Source: Nocardiopsis coralli (GTDB lineage Bacteria > Actinomycetota > Actinomycetes > Streptosporangiales > Streptosporangiaceae). From it: 64,000 bases of DNA. The stretch spans positions 62,001-126,000 of the forward strand of contig NZ_JADBGI010000008.1 of the NCBI RefSeq assembly GCF_014892575.1. The letters are read 5' to 3'. Positions 54,382-63,476 of this stretch are shown here, piece by piece. Every line of letters starts with the position of its first letter. Position 1 is the stretch's first letter. The position numbers and the translations under genes are program-made. The notes under the pieces are model-generated. The model saw nothing but the letters and a program-made list of their open reading frames with translations, made no database searches and was not told the origin of the DNA.

Positions 54382-55608
54382 TCAGTCGGTGTGCGCGGCT
54401 TCGTGGCCGGCCCGGACCTGGAGACCCTCCAGGGCGGGCAGCAGCCAGTCGTCGACCGCGGCCATGGCGGGGCCGCCGTGGCCCGGTTGCAGGTCGGCCA
54501 GGAAACGCGTGGCCAGGTCGATCAGGTACAGGGCCATGACGGTGGACACCGTGTGCGGGCGCAGACCGGTCTCGGCCATCAGCGGGTCGCGCAACAGCCG
54601 TGACCCGGTCTCCAACCACCGGTGCACACCCGGGTGGACGCCCGCCTGCACGCTCTCGTTGAGGTCGTAGTGCAGCGCGTCGAAACCGGCGGGGGCGTCC
54701 AGGGCGAGGCGTTCCCAGTCCCACACGAACGCGCGGCGGGCTGTGCTGGCCACGTTCCACCTGGTCAGGTCGCCGTGCCAGGCGCCGAAGGGGACCTGCA
54801 CGTCCGGGAGCCGGCGCAGTGCGGCGCGCAGGGGAGCGGCCTCGGGGCGGGCGCCGAGCATGACGATGCGTTCCTCGAGCGAACGCCGGTAAGGGCTCTC
54901 CGACAGCCGGCGTGTGCGCACCGTTCCCAGCCCGACGATCTGGGCGACGCACCGCAGGAGCTGGCGCCGGGTGGGGCGGTCGGTCTGGTCGCCGACCGGC
55001 AGCGCCTCCTGGACCATCAGCGGTTGGCCGTTCCACTCGCCCTCGTGCATCAGGCGCGGGACCGTCACGTCCGGGAGCGGGCTCTCGTCCAGGTGCCGCA
55101 GCGCCCGGGTCTCGGCACGGACCAGGCGCGAGGTCAGTGTGTTGGTGGCGACCTTCGCGTACCCGATGGTGCGCCCGCCCGGGGTGAGCAGCAGCAGGAC
55201 GGGCTTGCGGTTGGCGCGGGGTGGGCCGAGGTGGATCGCCACCGACACCTCCCGGTCCAGCGCAGAGGCGAGCGCGTGCTCGATACCGGGCCCCGCGCCC
55301 ACGTACAGGCGGTCGCGCAGCAGCAACGGAGCCAACCCGGTCGCGAACGCCCCGGTCAGGACCAGGGAACGCAGGCGCTCGGCGATCGAGTGGTCCTGGG
55401 AGAAGGACGCGATCCCCCGGGTGGCGGCGGTGCGGTCGTGCGCGGGCAGGATGATGCGCGGGTTCCGGGCGTTGGGCACCGGAAGGTACTGGTTGCCGCG
55501 CTCGCGCCGGGCCAGCCGGGCGCCGGCGAACTCCCCGGGCCCCAGCAACCCGCCGCACGGCCACAGCACGGCCGCCAGGTCGGTCAGATACGTGGATTCA
55601 CTGTTCAC
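54382..55608 (-). CDS. Aminoglycoside-phosphotransferase-fold protein
   Basis: The product has 408 residues from ATG 55608. The kinase-like C-terminal half has the APH catalytic loop GAWHGDLTRWNVAS (Asp in HGD) and the metal-binding VWDWERLALDAPAGFDALHYDL in place of the DxD motif. The N-terminal 150 residues show no match that I recognise and hold GPPRANRKPVLLLLTPGGRTIGYAKV, which may act as the nucleotide-binding strand with Lys. It probably phosphorylates a sugar or lipid head group. It lies 58 nt downstream of the Wzz-like gene, probably in one operon. Confidence 0.75.
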   Translation of the reverse strand: MNSESTYLTDLAAVLWPCGGLLGPGEFAGARLARRERGNQYLPVPNARNPRIILPAHDRTAATRGIASFSQDHSIAERLRSLVLTGAFATGLAPLLLRDRLYVGAGPGIEHALASALDREVSVAIHLGPPRANRKPVLLLLTPGGRTIGYAKVATNTLTSRLVRAETRALRHLDESPLPDVTVPRLMHEGEWNGQPLMVQEALPVGDQTDRPTRRQLLRCVAQIVGLGTVRTRRLSESPYRRSLEERIVMLGARPEAAPLRAALRRLPDVQVPFGAWHGDLTRWNVASTARRAFVWDWERLALDAPAGFDALHYDLNESVQAGVHPGVHRWLETGSRLLRDPLMAETGLRPHTVSTVMALYLIDLATRFLADLQPGHGGPAMAAVDDWLLPALEGLQVRAGHEAAHTD

Positions 55609-55666
55609 CGGACACCCCCGCGAGCACGGACGGACAGAGCTGCGACGTGGAGGCGGGTGCGCGGCA

Positions 55667-57631
55667 TCAGCGCCCTGCCCCCGTGGCGGCGTCGGACCCG
55701 GGACCGGCGTCCGAAGTGTTGTCGGGCACCCCCGCCATGCCGCCGTCGGGCTCGGAGCGGGCCCCGGTTCCGGTTCCTCCGAGCGCGACGGCGTCGCTGT
55801 CCCCCATGGCTCGGGCCTCCGCTCTCGCGTCGACGGGGGAGCCGCCCGCGGTTTCGCCGGGACCGGCGTCCGTGCCTGCCGGGGTCTCGGCCTGCCTCAG
55901 GGTGCCGTCGGCGCGGACGCGGGAAGCGTCCACGGCCTCACGGCCCACGTCGGTGCGGGTACCGGGCGCGCCGGCTGCGCCGGTCAGGCCCTCGGAACCC
56001 GTTGGCCCCCCGCCGCTCGGGTCGTGCTTCGCACGGTCGTGCTCGGCGACCCTGCAGGCCGGCACGGCCCCGGCCGGAGCGGCCTCCGACGCCGGCACCG
56101 ACGCGGGAGGGGGAACCGGAACCTCGGGGGCGTCCGCGTGCACCAGGACCACGACGCCGGGCACCGCCGTCCCGCTGAGCTCGGCGGCCCGCACGAGCGA
56201 GGCCAGGTCCTCCCGGCGCGAGCGTCCGAGCTCCACCACCGGCACGAGGGCATCGGCCACACCCATGAGGGCCTCGACGTCGGCGCGCCCGGTCCCGGCG
56301 GTACTGGTCAGGACCGTGTGGTCGGCGTCGGGGCGCAGCAGCTCCAACAGGTCGTGCACCACGGTGGCCTGGACGGGTGCGCTGGTCCCGGGCCGCCCGT
56401 GCCGCAGCACACGCAGGCGGGGTACGGAGTCCGGACGCACCGTGAGCGCGCCCGGGTCCTCACCGTCCACGAGCGCCTCGGCCAGACCGGGCCCCTCGGG
56501 CAGCCCGAGCGGGGCGGGGGAGGGGTCGGCGCACACCAGCAGCGTCTCGGACCCGGTGCGGGCCAGCGCGGCGGACAGGTCGACGGCGGCGCGGGGCCCG
56601 GAACGCCCCGGGGTGACCGAGGTGACGAGGACGACCTGCGCCCCCTCCGCCCCCTCGGGCTGCTCCTCCTCGTCCGCGCCCTTGCGCACGCCCAGCCGTG
56701 ACCGCAACAGGTGTGCGCACGCGTTGGCGCGCTGCCCGCCCGAACTGTGCTCGTCGAAGGGTTCGCACAACAGCTCGTCCAGGCGCGCGGGCACGGGCAT
56801 TTCCATGAGTACCGGGCTCCCGGACAGCCGTGCCGCCTGCACGCCGTCACGCACCCGCGGGTCGAGGCGGTCGCGCACGTACGCCGCCGCGAGCCCCAGC
56901 GCCAGGCCGGCCGCGGGCCCGCCGAACAGCCACAACAGCGGCGAGGGCGCGGAGGCCGAACCGGGGGTGTCCGCGGGGTCGACGACCGTGCCGGGGTCGG
57001 CGGTCTGCGCCATCGCGGTCAGCGACGCGACGACCCCGCTCAGGTCGGCGACCTCCTGCTGGAGCGCCTCGGTGCGTGCGGCGTCGCCCTCGACCTGTGT
57101 CAGCTGCGCGTACAGGACCTCCTGTTCGTCGCGCAGCGCTTCCAGGTGTGTGGCCAGCAGGGCCTGGGTCTGCTGGGCACGGGTGGCGAGGTAGGCCTCG
57201 GCCCACCCGTCGGCGCCGTCCCGGGCCTGCTCCGGGGTGGGCGCGGTGTAGGCGATCTCGAGCACGTCGCCGTCGGAGGGCGCCTCCACGTGCACACGGT
57301 CCGCCAGTTCGGCGGGGGAGAGGCCGTCCTCGCCCCGGGTTTCGGACACCACCGCGGCCGTGAGCTCGGACCCGGCCAGCTGCACCTCGGCCGCGATGTC
57401 GAGGTCCCGCCCGGGGGCGTCGTCGGGCACCCCTCCGGCCTCGGCCGCGCCCGGCGGCCGCACCTGGACGGTGGTGGTCGCGGTGTAGGCGGAGGGCAGG
57501 GCCGCCAGGGCCGCCACGGCCACGGCCAGGCCGCCCAGCAGGCCGGTCAGGACGATCGTGCGGCGGCGACGGACCAGCGCGGTGCGGTCCTTCGGGGCCG
57601 GACCTGCGGAGCCGGGGGCGTCGGTGTCCAT
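55667..57631 (-). CDS. Wzz-type chain-length protein fused to degenerate P-loop domain
   Basis: The product has 654 residues from ATG 57631, with GGAGGGG 5 nt upstream. The first helix (TIVLTGLLGGLAVAVAALAAL) and a second near residue 225 (LLWLFGGPAAGLALGLAAAYV) enclose an outside region with coiled coil (ALRDEQEVLYAQLTQVEGDAARTEALQQEV). A BY-kinase-like domain follows, but Walker A reads SVTPGRSGPRAAVDLSAAL, without the GKS/T lysine, so ATP use is doubtful. The last 130 residues are low-complexity Gly/Ala/Thr. It probably regulates polysaccharide length, although no polymerase genes are nearby. Confidence 0.8.
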   Translation of the reverse strand: MDTDAPGSAGPAPKDRTALVRRRRTIVLTGLLGGLAVAVAALAALPSAYTATTTVQVRPPGAAEAGGVPDDAPGRDLDIAAEVQLAGSELTAAVVSETRGEDGLSPAELADRVHVEAPSDGDVLEIAYTAPTPEQARDGADGWAEAYLATRAQQTQALLATHLEALRDEQEVLYAQLTQVEGDAARTEALQQEVADLSGVVASLTAMAQTADPGTVVDPADTPGSASAPSPLLWLFGGPAAGLALGLAAAYVRDRLDPRVRDGVQAARLSGSPVLMEMPVPARLDELLCEPFDEHSSGGQRANACAHLLRSRLGVRKGADEEEQPEGAEGAQVVLVTSVTPGRSGPRAAVDLSAALARTGSETLLVCADPSPAPLGLPEGPGLAEALVDGEDPGALTVRPDSVPRLRVLRHGRPGTSAPVQATVVHDLLELLRPDADHTVLTSTAGTGRADVEALMGVADALVPVVELGRSRREDLASLVRAAELSGTAVPGVVVLVHADAPEVPVPPPASVPASEAAPAGAVPACRVAEHDRAKHDPSGGGPTGSEGLTGAAGAPGTRTDVGREAVDASRVRADGTLRQAETPAGTDAGPGETAGGSPVDARAEARAMGDSDAVALGGTGTGARSEPDGGMAGVPDNTSDAGPGSDAATGAGR

Positions 57632-57658
57632 CGGGTCCCCTCCGGGCGGAGATCGGAG

Positions 57659-57688
57659 CACTTTTAGTGAACGATTGCATACTAAGTG
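57659..57688 (-). promoter_or_regulatory. AT-rich inverted repeat upstream of the Wzz-like gene
   Basis: CACTTTTAGT (57659-57668) and ACTAAGTG (57681-57688) pair with two unpaired T bases. It is the most AT-rich stretch in this part of the window, 28-57 nt upstream of the start codon, so it is a promoter or operator candidate. Confidence 0.45.
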
Positions 57689-57776
57689 TAATCCCTTTGG
57701 GTGTGCCCGCTGGTTTGCGAAGCGGCCGTTTCTTCAAGGCCAAGCGACCGGAAAGTGGCCCCGCCCCGGACACGAC

Positions 57777-57811
57777 GGAAGGGGTGGCGGAACCGGTCCG
57801 CCACCCCTTCC
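57777..57811 (-). terminator. Terminator of the 57847-58239 gene
   Basis: A perfect 15-bp stem (57777-57791 with 57797-57811) closes a 5-nt loop, 36 nt past the stop. It separates the small membrane gene from the Wzz-like gene. Confidence 0.9.
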
Positions 57812-57846
57812 AAGAGTTCGCTGTCCGGCCGCCCGGGCCGGAACGG

Positions 57847-58239
57847 TCAGCCGCCGATGACCTCCGGCGGCAACCCGGTCCCCGACTCCCACGCCTGGTC
57901 GCACGCGTCCTGGGTCGAGACCGTCTGCGCCCGGGCCGAGCAGTCCCGGTAGTCGGCCACCTGGTCCTGGTAGAGGAAGAGCACCGCCGCCATCGCCACC
58001 GACAGCACGATGCCGACCGACCCCACGAACACGCTCGCCATCGCCATCGGCGCGGTCACGCTGCGGCGGCGCGCGGCACGGCGTGCGCGGAAACCCTGGA
58101 TCAGACCGAAGGCCGACAGGAAGATCCCGTACGGCGGGAGCAACAGGCCGACCGCGCCGAAGAACAGGCCCCACAGCCCGCCTCTCTCGGACTTGGGCGG
58201 CTGCCCGTCGTTCTGCGGCTCCGGGCTGTTCTCGCTCAC
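57847..58239 (-). CDS. DUF4190-like small membrane protein
   Basis: The product has 130 residues from GTG 58239, with AAGGAGA 7 nt upstream. A Pro/Gln/Glu-rich cytoplasmic N-terminus is followed by two helices (GLWGLFFGAVGLLLPPYGIFLSAFGLIQGFRARR and SVFVGSVGIVLSVAMAAVLFL) and an outside C-terminus with two cysteines (CSARAQT, DACDQAW). The first-helix pattern with FxARR is typical of DUF4190 proteins, which have no known function. It is monocistronic. Confidence 0.8.
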   Translation of the reverse strand: MSENSPEPQNDGQPPKSERGGLWGLFFGAVGLLLPPYGIFLSAFGLIQGFRARRAARRRSVTAPMAMASVFVGSVGIVLSVAMAAVLFLYQDQVADYRDCSARAQTVSTQDACDQAWESGTGLPPEVIGG

Positions 58240-58591
58240 GGGTGACTCTCCTTCGGTGGCGCGTGGGAGTGCGCCGTGTGTGGCCGGCTCGCTCTGGTGC
58301 GGCGTTCGGCGGGGGTCCACCGATCGCGCACGGGCGGAGCGTACCCGGTCACGGTCTGCGGGCAGCGGGACGGGAGCCGGGAGAGCCGTCGCACAACCCC
58401 AGGTCCCCGTCGGTCCGACGCTACCCGGACCGATAGGGTGGGAAAGCGGACGGGGCCCCTGTGGTCCCGGTTCTTGCGCCGCCCGTGTGCGGCGCGCACG
58501 AGTTTCCCCGGATGCCGCGCTGTCCCCCAGCGACCCCGGGAGCGGGAGCACGGCTCCCGTGCTGTTCTTCTACACACGAGGGAGAAGCACA
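58240..58591. other. 352-nt gene-free divergent region ahead of purN
   Basis: It holds promoters of the DUF4190-like gene and of the purN operon. Visible elements are GGTCCG-acgctacc-CGGACC (58412-58431) and a possible -10 TAGGGT at 58434-58439, giving a purN leader of about 145 nt. I see no purine riboswitch core. Confidence 0.4.
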
Positions 58592-59239
58592 CTGTCCGCG
58601 CGAGTGGTGGTTCTCATATCGGGCACGGGCAGCAACATGGCCGCCCTGTTGGACGCCTGCAGGTCCCCCGAGTACGGGGCACAGGTGGTCGCCGTCGGAT
58701 CCGACCGGCCCGGCGCCGGCGGGCTCGAGACAGCGGAGGAAGAGGGCGTCCCCGCGTTCGTGGTCCCCTTCCGCGACTACGCCGACCGGTCCGAGTGGGA
58801 CACCGCGATGTCCGACCGGATCGCCGACTTCGCCCCCGACCTGGTGGTCTCGGCCGGGTTCATGCGCATCCTCGGTCCGGCCGTCGTGGGCCGCCACGCC
58901 GCGGTCAACATCCACCCGGCGCTGCTGCCCTCCTTCCCCGGCGCGCACGCGGTTCGCGACGCGCTCGCCCACGGTGTCCGGGTCACGGGCACCACCATCC
59001 ACTTCCTCGACGAAGGGGTCGACTCCGGACCGATCATCGACCAGGTCCCGGTCCCCGTCGAGGACGGCGACGACGAGGCCGCGCTGCACGAACGCATCAA
59101 GACCGTGGAGCGGCGCATGCTCGTCGACACGGTCGGTGAGCTCGCGCGGCGCGGCTGGACCGTCGACGGCAGGCACGTGCGGCTGGGCCGCACCGGCCCG
59201 ACCCCCACGAACGCGAGCGAGACGAAGGAGACCCCGTGA
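58592..59239 (+). CDS. purN: Phosphoribosylglycinamide formyltransferase
   Basis: The product has 215 residues from a proposed CTG start at 58592, because GGGAG (58580-58584) is 7 nt upstream of it and 19 nt upstream of the first GTG (58604); no in-frame ATG lies near. [16 protein letters not shown] is the phosphate loop, [22 protein letters not shown] holds catalytic Asn/His, and [15 protein letters not shown] the Asp. It transfers a formyl group to GAR in purine synthesis and overlaps purH by 4 nt. Confidence 0.94.
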   Translation: MSARVVVLISGTGSNMAALLDACRSPEYGAQVVAVGSDRPGAGGLETAEEEGVPAFVVPFRDYADRSEWDTAMSDRIADFAPDLVVSAGFMRILGPAVVGRHAAVNIHPALLPSFPGAHAVRDALAHGVRVTGTTIHFLDEGVDSGPIIDQVPVPVEDGDDEAALHERIKTVERRMLVDTVGELARRGWTVDGRHVRLGRTGPTPTNASETKETP

Positions 59240-60807
59240 CCCAGCGGGCCATCAGGCGTGCGTTGATCAGCGTGTACGACAAGACCGGTCTGGAGGGCCT
59301 GGGCGCCGGGCTGGCCCAGGCAGGCGTGGAGATCGTCTCGACCGGCTCCACCGCCGCGAAACTGCGCGAGGCCGGCATCGAGGTCACGCCCGTCGAGGAG
59401 GTCACCGGCTTCCCCGAGATCATGGGCGGGCGCGTCAAGACGCTCCACCCCCACATCCACGGCGGGCTCCTGGCCGACCAGAACGACCCCGCGCACGTGG
59501 AGACCATCGAGGGCCTGGGCATCGCACCCTTCGACCTCGTCGTGGTCAACCTCTACCCCTTCGGCGACACCGTGGCCTCGGGCGCCTCCGACGCCGACTG
59601 TGTCGAGAAGATCGACATCGGCGGGCCCGCCATGGTGCGGGCCTCCGCGAAGAACCACGGCAGTGTCGCCGTCGTCGTCGACCCCGGCGCCTACGACGAG
59701 ACCCTGCAGGCGGTGAGCGGCGGCGGGTTCACCCTGGACCAGCGCAAGCGCCTGGCCGGGCAGGCCTTCCAGCACACCGCCGCCTACGACGCGGCCGTGG
59801 CGACCTGGTTCGCCGAGTCCTACGCCCCCGACGCCGAGTCCGGTGAGTCCGGATGGCCGGCGTTCTTCGGGGAGGACTTCGAGCGCGAGCAGGTGCTGCG
59901 CTACGGCGAGAACCCGCACCAGAAGGCGGCCCTGTACACCGCCTCCGAGTCCGCGGGGAGCGGGCTGGCCGGCGCCGAGCAGCTGCACGGCAAGGCGATG
60001 AGTTACAACAACTACGTCGACGCCGACGCCGCCCTGCGTGCCGCCCACGACTTCACCGAGCCGTGCGTGGCCATCATCAAGCACGCCAACCCCTGCGGGA
60101 TCGCGGTCGGCGCCGACAACGCCGAGGCGCACCGCAAGGCCCACGCCAGCGACCCCGTCTCCGCGTTCGGGGGTGTGATCGCCACCAACCGCCCGGTCGA
60201 GGCCACCCTCGCCGAGCAGGTCGTGGAGATCTTCACCGAGGTGGTCGTGGCGCCCGCGTTCTCCCCCGAGGCCGTGGACGTGCTCACCCGGAAGAAGAAC
60301 ATCCGGCTGCTCGTGGTCCAGGGCGCCGAGGGTGTGACCGGCGGTGTGGAGCGCCGCCAGATCAGCGGCGGCCTGCTCGTGCAGTCACGCGACGCCGTCG
60401 ACGCCCCGGGCGACGACCCCGAGAACTGGACCCTGGCCACCGGCGAGCCCGCCGACGAGCAGACCCTCGCCGAACTGCGCTTCGCCTGGCGTGCGGTGCG
60501 TGCGGTCAAGTCCAACGCGATCCTGCTCTCCTCGGACCGCGCCACCGTCGGTGTGGGCATGGGGCAGGTCAACCGGGTCGACTCCGCCCGTCTGGCCGTG
60601 GACCGCGCCGGGGACCGCGTGCGCGGTGCCGTGGCCGCCAGCGACGCCTTCTTCCCCTTCCCCGACGGGTTGGAGATCCTCACCGGCGCCGGTGTGCGCG
60701 CGGTCGTGCAGCCCGGAGGATCGGTGCGGGACGACGAGGTCGTCGCCGCCGCGAAGGCCGCCGGCGTCACGATGTACCTCACCGGCACCCGGCACTTCTT
60801 CCACTAG
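59236..60807 (+). CDS. purH: Bifunctional AICAR transformylase / IMP cyclohydrolase
   Basis: The product has 523 residues from GTG 59236. The N-terminal MGS-like cyclohydrolase has [35 protein letters not shown] and [10 protein letters not shown]. The transformylase has [23 protein letters not shown] and the catalytic KHANPCG. It completes the last two steps to IMP. Translation is coupled to purN by a GTGA overlap, and folD, which supplies formyl-folate, follows 29 nt later. Confidence 0.97.
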   Translation: MTQRAIRRALISVYDKTGLEGLGAGLAQAGVEIVSTGSTAAKLREAGIEVTPVEEVTGFPEIMGGRVKTLHPHIHGGLLADQNDPAHVETIEGLGIAPFDLVVVNLYPFGDTVASGASDADCVEKIDIGGPAMVRASAKNHGSVAVVVDPGAYDETLQAVSGGGFTLDQRKRLAGQAFQHTAAYDAAVATWFAESYAPDAESGESGWPAFFGEDFEREQVLRYGENPHQKAALYTASESAGSGLAGAEQLHGKAMSYNNYVDADAALRAAHDFTEPCVAIIKHANPCGIAVGADNAEAHRKAHASDPVSAFGGVIATNRPVEATLAEQVVEIFTEVVVAPAFSPEAVDVLTRKKNIRLLVVQGAEGVTGGVERRQISGGLLVQSRDAVDAPGDDPENWTLATGEPADEQTLAELRFAWRAVRAVKSNAILLSSDRATVGVGMGQVNRVDSARLAVDRAGDRVRGAVAASDAFFPFPDGLEILTGAGVRAVVQPGGSVRDDEVVAAAKAAGVTMYLTGTRHFFH

Positions 60808-60836
60808 GCCATTCGCATCGAACACGAGGAGGCACC

Positions 60837-61694
60837 ATGAGCGCGACCGTGCTCGACGGCAAGGCCGTCGCCAAGGCCATCAAGGAGGACCTGGCCGAGC
60901 GGGTCTCCAAGCTGCACGCCAAGGGTGTGACCCCCGGGCTGGGCACCGTGCTGGTCGGTGACGACCCGGGCAGCCACACCTACGTGCGCGGCAAGCACCG
61001 CGACTGCGCGCAGGTGGGCATCGCCAGCATCCGCCGCGACCTTCCGGCCGACGCCACCCAGGAGCAGGTGGAGCAGGCCGTGCGCGAGCTCAACGAGGAC
61101 CCGGCCTGCACCGGTTACATCGTGCAGCTGCCCCTGCCCCGCGGTCTCGACGAGGGGCGGGTGCTGGACCTCATCGACCCCTCCAAGGACGCCGACGGCC
61201 TGCAGCCCACCAACCTGGGCAAGCTCGTCCTCATGGAGGAGGCGCCGCTGCCCTGCACCCCGCGCGGGATCGTGGAGCTGCTGCGCCGGTACGACGTTCC
61301 GCTCCGGGGCGCCGAGGTCGTCGTGGTCGGCCGCGGTGTGACCGTGGGCCGTCCGCTGGGCCTGCTGCTGACCCGCCGTTCCGAGAACGCGACCGTCACG
61401 TTGTGCCACACGGGTACGCGTGACCTGGCCGAGCACACCCGCAAGGCCGACGTCGTCGTGGCCGGCGCCGGTGTTCCCGGACTCGTCACCGCAGACATGG
61501 TCAAGCCGGGCGCGGCGGTGCTCGACGTCGGTGTCACACGCACGGACGAGGGCCTCGCCGGTGACGTCGCCGCGGGTGTGGACGAGGTTGCCGGGTTCCT
61601 GTCGCCCAACCCGGGCGGTGTGGGCCCGATGACCCGCGCGATGCTGCTGGTCAACGTGGTGGAGAACGCCGAGCGCCAGGCCGCCGCGCTGTAG
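60837..61694 (+). CDS. folD: Methylenetetrahydrofolate dehydrogenase / cyclohydrolase
   Basis: The product has 285 residues from ATG 60837, with GAGGAGG 5 nt upstream. [25 protein letters not shown] holds the catalytic Tyr and Lys, [14 protein letters not shown] the substrate loop, [17 protein letters not shown] binds NADP, and [13 protein letters not shown] is the C-terminal signature. It makes 10-formyl-THF for PurN and PurH, which explains the operon. Confidence 0.97.
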   Translation: MSATVLDGKAVAKAIKEDLAERVSKLHAKGVTPGLGTVLVGDDPGSHTYVRGKHRDCAQVGIASIRRDLPADATQEQVEQAVRELNEDPACTGYIVQLPLPRGLDEGRVLDLIDPSKDADGLQPTNLGKLVLMEEAPLPCTPRGIVELLRRYDVPLRGAEVVVVGRGVTVGRPLGLLLTRRSENATVTLCHTGTRDLAEHTRKADVVVAGAGVPGLVTADMVKPGAAVLDVGVTRTDEGLAGDVAAGVDEVAGFLSPNPGGVGPMTRAMLLVNVVENAERQAAAL

Positions 61695-61712
61695 ACACCG
61701 GATCCTGTTCCT

Positions 61713-61743
61713 GCTGCCGGGTCCGACCGTTCGACCCGGCAGC
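61713..61743. terminator. Terminator between folD and the FHA-HTH gene
   Basis: A perfect 11-bp stem, GCTGCCGGGTC with GACCCGGCAGC, closes a 9-nt loop between convergent stops. GGATCC arms outside (61700-61705, 61745-61750) can extend it. Confidence 0.85.
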
Positions 61744-61778
61744 AGGATCCCGCCGTTGCGGTCCCACCCGAACGCGGC

Positions 61779-62486
61779 TCAACTGGCCCAGCGTGCGGTG
61801 CCCTCCGGCATCGGGCGCACCAGTCCCAGCGAGACCACCTCGTTGGCCAGCCGGGTGCGCCGGTTCTGGCCCTCGGGGATACGGAACTTCTGGTACAGCC
61901 GCAGCAGGTGCTGTTTGACCGCGGCCTCGGTCACCACGAGCGCCTCGGCGATGTCGCGGGCCGTGGCCGGGGCGACGAAGGCCTCGTCGGAGAGCGCCGG
62001 CTGGCACAGGACGGTGAGCACGTCGAGCTCGCGCCGGGTGAGGTCGGGCACGGACTCGCGCCGCAGTTCGAGGTCGGGCCGCAGCTGCTCGCGCGGCAGG
62101 CCGCCCACCCGGCAGCGTGCGGTGCCGAACGTGAGGACGTCGCCCTCCTTGAGCACGCGGCGGGCGACGGGGCGCCCGTTGACCCGGGTGCCGTTGCGGG
62201 ACAGCCCCAGGTCGACGACGTAGACGTAGGGCCCGCGGCGCACCAGCTCGGCGTGCAGCTGAGACACGGTCAGGTCGCGCAGGTGTATGTCGGCGCCCTC
62301 GCCCCGGCCGACGGTGGTGACCTCGCCCGCCAGGGAGCGCACGTCACCGGAGGAGTCGATCTTGAGGTAGGGGCCCTCTGCGGTGGTGTCCTCCGTCGTG
62401 GTGACCGGGGTCCGGGGGTGCTGACGACGGTGGGGGAAGGACGGTCGGGGGGTGGTGGTCTGGTCCGCGCTTGGAGTGGGCTTCAT
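61779..62486 (-). CDS. FHA domain fused to a LuxR/GerE-like helix-turn-helix
   Basis: The product has 235 residues from ATG 62486. A disordered N-terminus precedes a forkhead-associated domain (residues about 45-125: TVGRGEGADIHLRDLTVSQLHAELVRRG, then VVDLGLSRNGTRVNGRPV), which should bind phosphothreonine. The C-terminal part (about 145-220) has PDLTRRELDVLTVLCQPAL and ATARDIAEALVVTEAAVKQHLLRLYQKFRI, a helix-turn-helix. It probably links Ser/Thr kinase signalling to transcription. Targets are unknown. Confidence 0.87.
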   Translation of the reverse strand: MKPTPSADQTTTPRPSFPHRRQHPRTPVTTTEDTTAEGPYLKIDSSGDVRSLAGEVTTVGRGEGADIHLRDLTVSQLHAELVRRGPYVYVVDLGLSRNGTRVNGRPVARRVLKEGDVLTFGTARCRVGGLPREQLRPDLELRRESVPDLTRRELDVLTVLCQPALSDEAFVAPATARDIAEALVVTEAAVKQHLLRLYQKFRIPEGQNRRTRLANEVVSLGLVRPMPEGTARWAS

Positions 62487-62828
62487 GGGGGTGGTCCTCG
62501 CTCACCGTGGCACTGGAACACCTCCTGGGTTACCCGGGCTGCACTGGTTCTACGCGCTTACTCCGGAGTTAGGCGGACAAGGCGCGGCAAATACGGGTCT
62601 GTGGCCGTGGCGGGCCTGGAAACGGTCTGCGGTCGCTCCGGACAGGACCGGACCGTTACCGTGAGCTCGGGGGCCTGGGTGACGCGGGCCAATACAATGA
62701 CCGTGGTCCTCCCCGGCCGCCACGGTCCGTCGACGGCCTCGGGAAGCGACCGTGGAACGAGCCGCGCGGCGGCCAAGCACACGAACCGAACGGGTCGGTA
62801 CGCGGTGGACAGGGCGGAGCAGACGCAA
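62487..62828. other. 342-nt gene-free divergent region, FHA-HTH / DUF3017
   Basis: It contains a perfect palindrome ACTCCGGAGT (62560-62569) 74 nt upstream of the FHA-HTH start and a good -10, TACAAT (62693-62698), for the plus-strand gene, with no clear -35. Frames in this stretch look non-coding. Confidence 0.45.
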
Positions 62829-63290
62829 GTGGCGGACTCGGGCACCCCGGACGGCGACGTCCCCCAGGAGAGCACCCCCGGCGACGGCGAGGGCCGTGCC
62901 GAGGTCACCCCGGGGCAAGAGGTCGTCCCGGAGGAGAACGAGAACACCCCCGAAGGGGCACCGGAGACGGGCGCCGAGCAGACGGAGGGGCCGGTAGCCG
63001 ACGAGCCCGCTCCGTCGAAGATCCCCCCGTGGCTCACCCAGGTGCCGTACGCGCTCGTGCTGTCCGGCCTCGCGGCGGGCATCGCGGTCGTCGGGTTCGC
63101 CTACTTCAAACGCGGCCCCGCCATCATCGCCGGGGCGCTCATGCTCGCGGCGGTGTTCCGGCTGGTCCTGCCCAAGGACTGGATCGGCATGCTCGCGGTG
63201 CGCCGCAGGTGGGTCGACCTGACCGTGCTGGTCGGGATGGCGTGCCTGCTCATCGTGCTCGCGTGGGTGGCGCCGCAACTGTCCGTCTAG
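62829..63290 (+). CDS. DUF3017 membrane protein
   Basis: The product has 153 residues from GTG 62829, with GGAG 9 nt upstream; GTG 62805 is an alternative. A Glu/Pro-rich acidic N-terminal half (about 70 residues) precedes three helices: YALVLSGLAAGIAVVGFAYF, AIIAGALMLAAVFRLVLP and LTVLVGMACLLIVLAWVAP. DUF3017 genes lie next to folD and the TCA dehydrogenase gene in many actinomycetes, which is the arrangement here. Function unknown. Confidence 0.82.
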   Translation: MADSGTPDGDVPQESTPGDGEGRAEVTPGQEVVPEENENTPEGAPETGAEQTEGPVADEPAPSKIPPWLTQVPYALVLSGLAAGIAVVGFAYFKRGPAIIAGALMLAAVFRLVLPKDWIGMLAVRRRWVDLTVLVGMACLLIVLAWVAPQLSV

Positions 63291-63302
63291 GCGTCGAATA
63301 AG

Positions 63303-63315
63303 CTTGATGTCGAGA
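63303..63315 (+). promoter_or_regulatory. MarR-box-like motif upstream of icd
   Basis: CTTGATGTCGAGA matches the reverse complement of the MarR operator core at 41564-41576 in 12 of 13 positions. It is an imperfect palindrome (CTTGA-TG-TCGAG) 162 nt upstream of the icd start. Confidence 0.4.
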
Positions 63316-63476
63316 TACCGCGAAACGACAAGACACCGCCTCCCCGGTGTGCACGGACACCGGGAGGGATCACGGGATTGCCGTGCGCGGAGAGCCGCCG
63401 CGCCCCGGTCACGAGCCGGGGCACGGCACCCGCTGCACGAGGCGGTTGCCGAGACTGAAGGGACAGCCACACAGCC

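Noticed and set aside
58240-58591. Purine riboswitch or PurR-type box upstream of purN
   Set aside because: I could find neither the conserved three-way junction bases nor a convincing PurR palindrome. Only GC hairpins are present.
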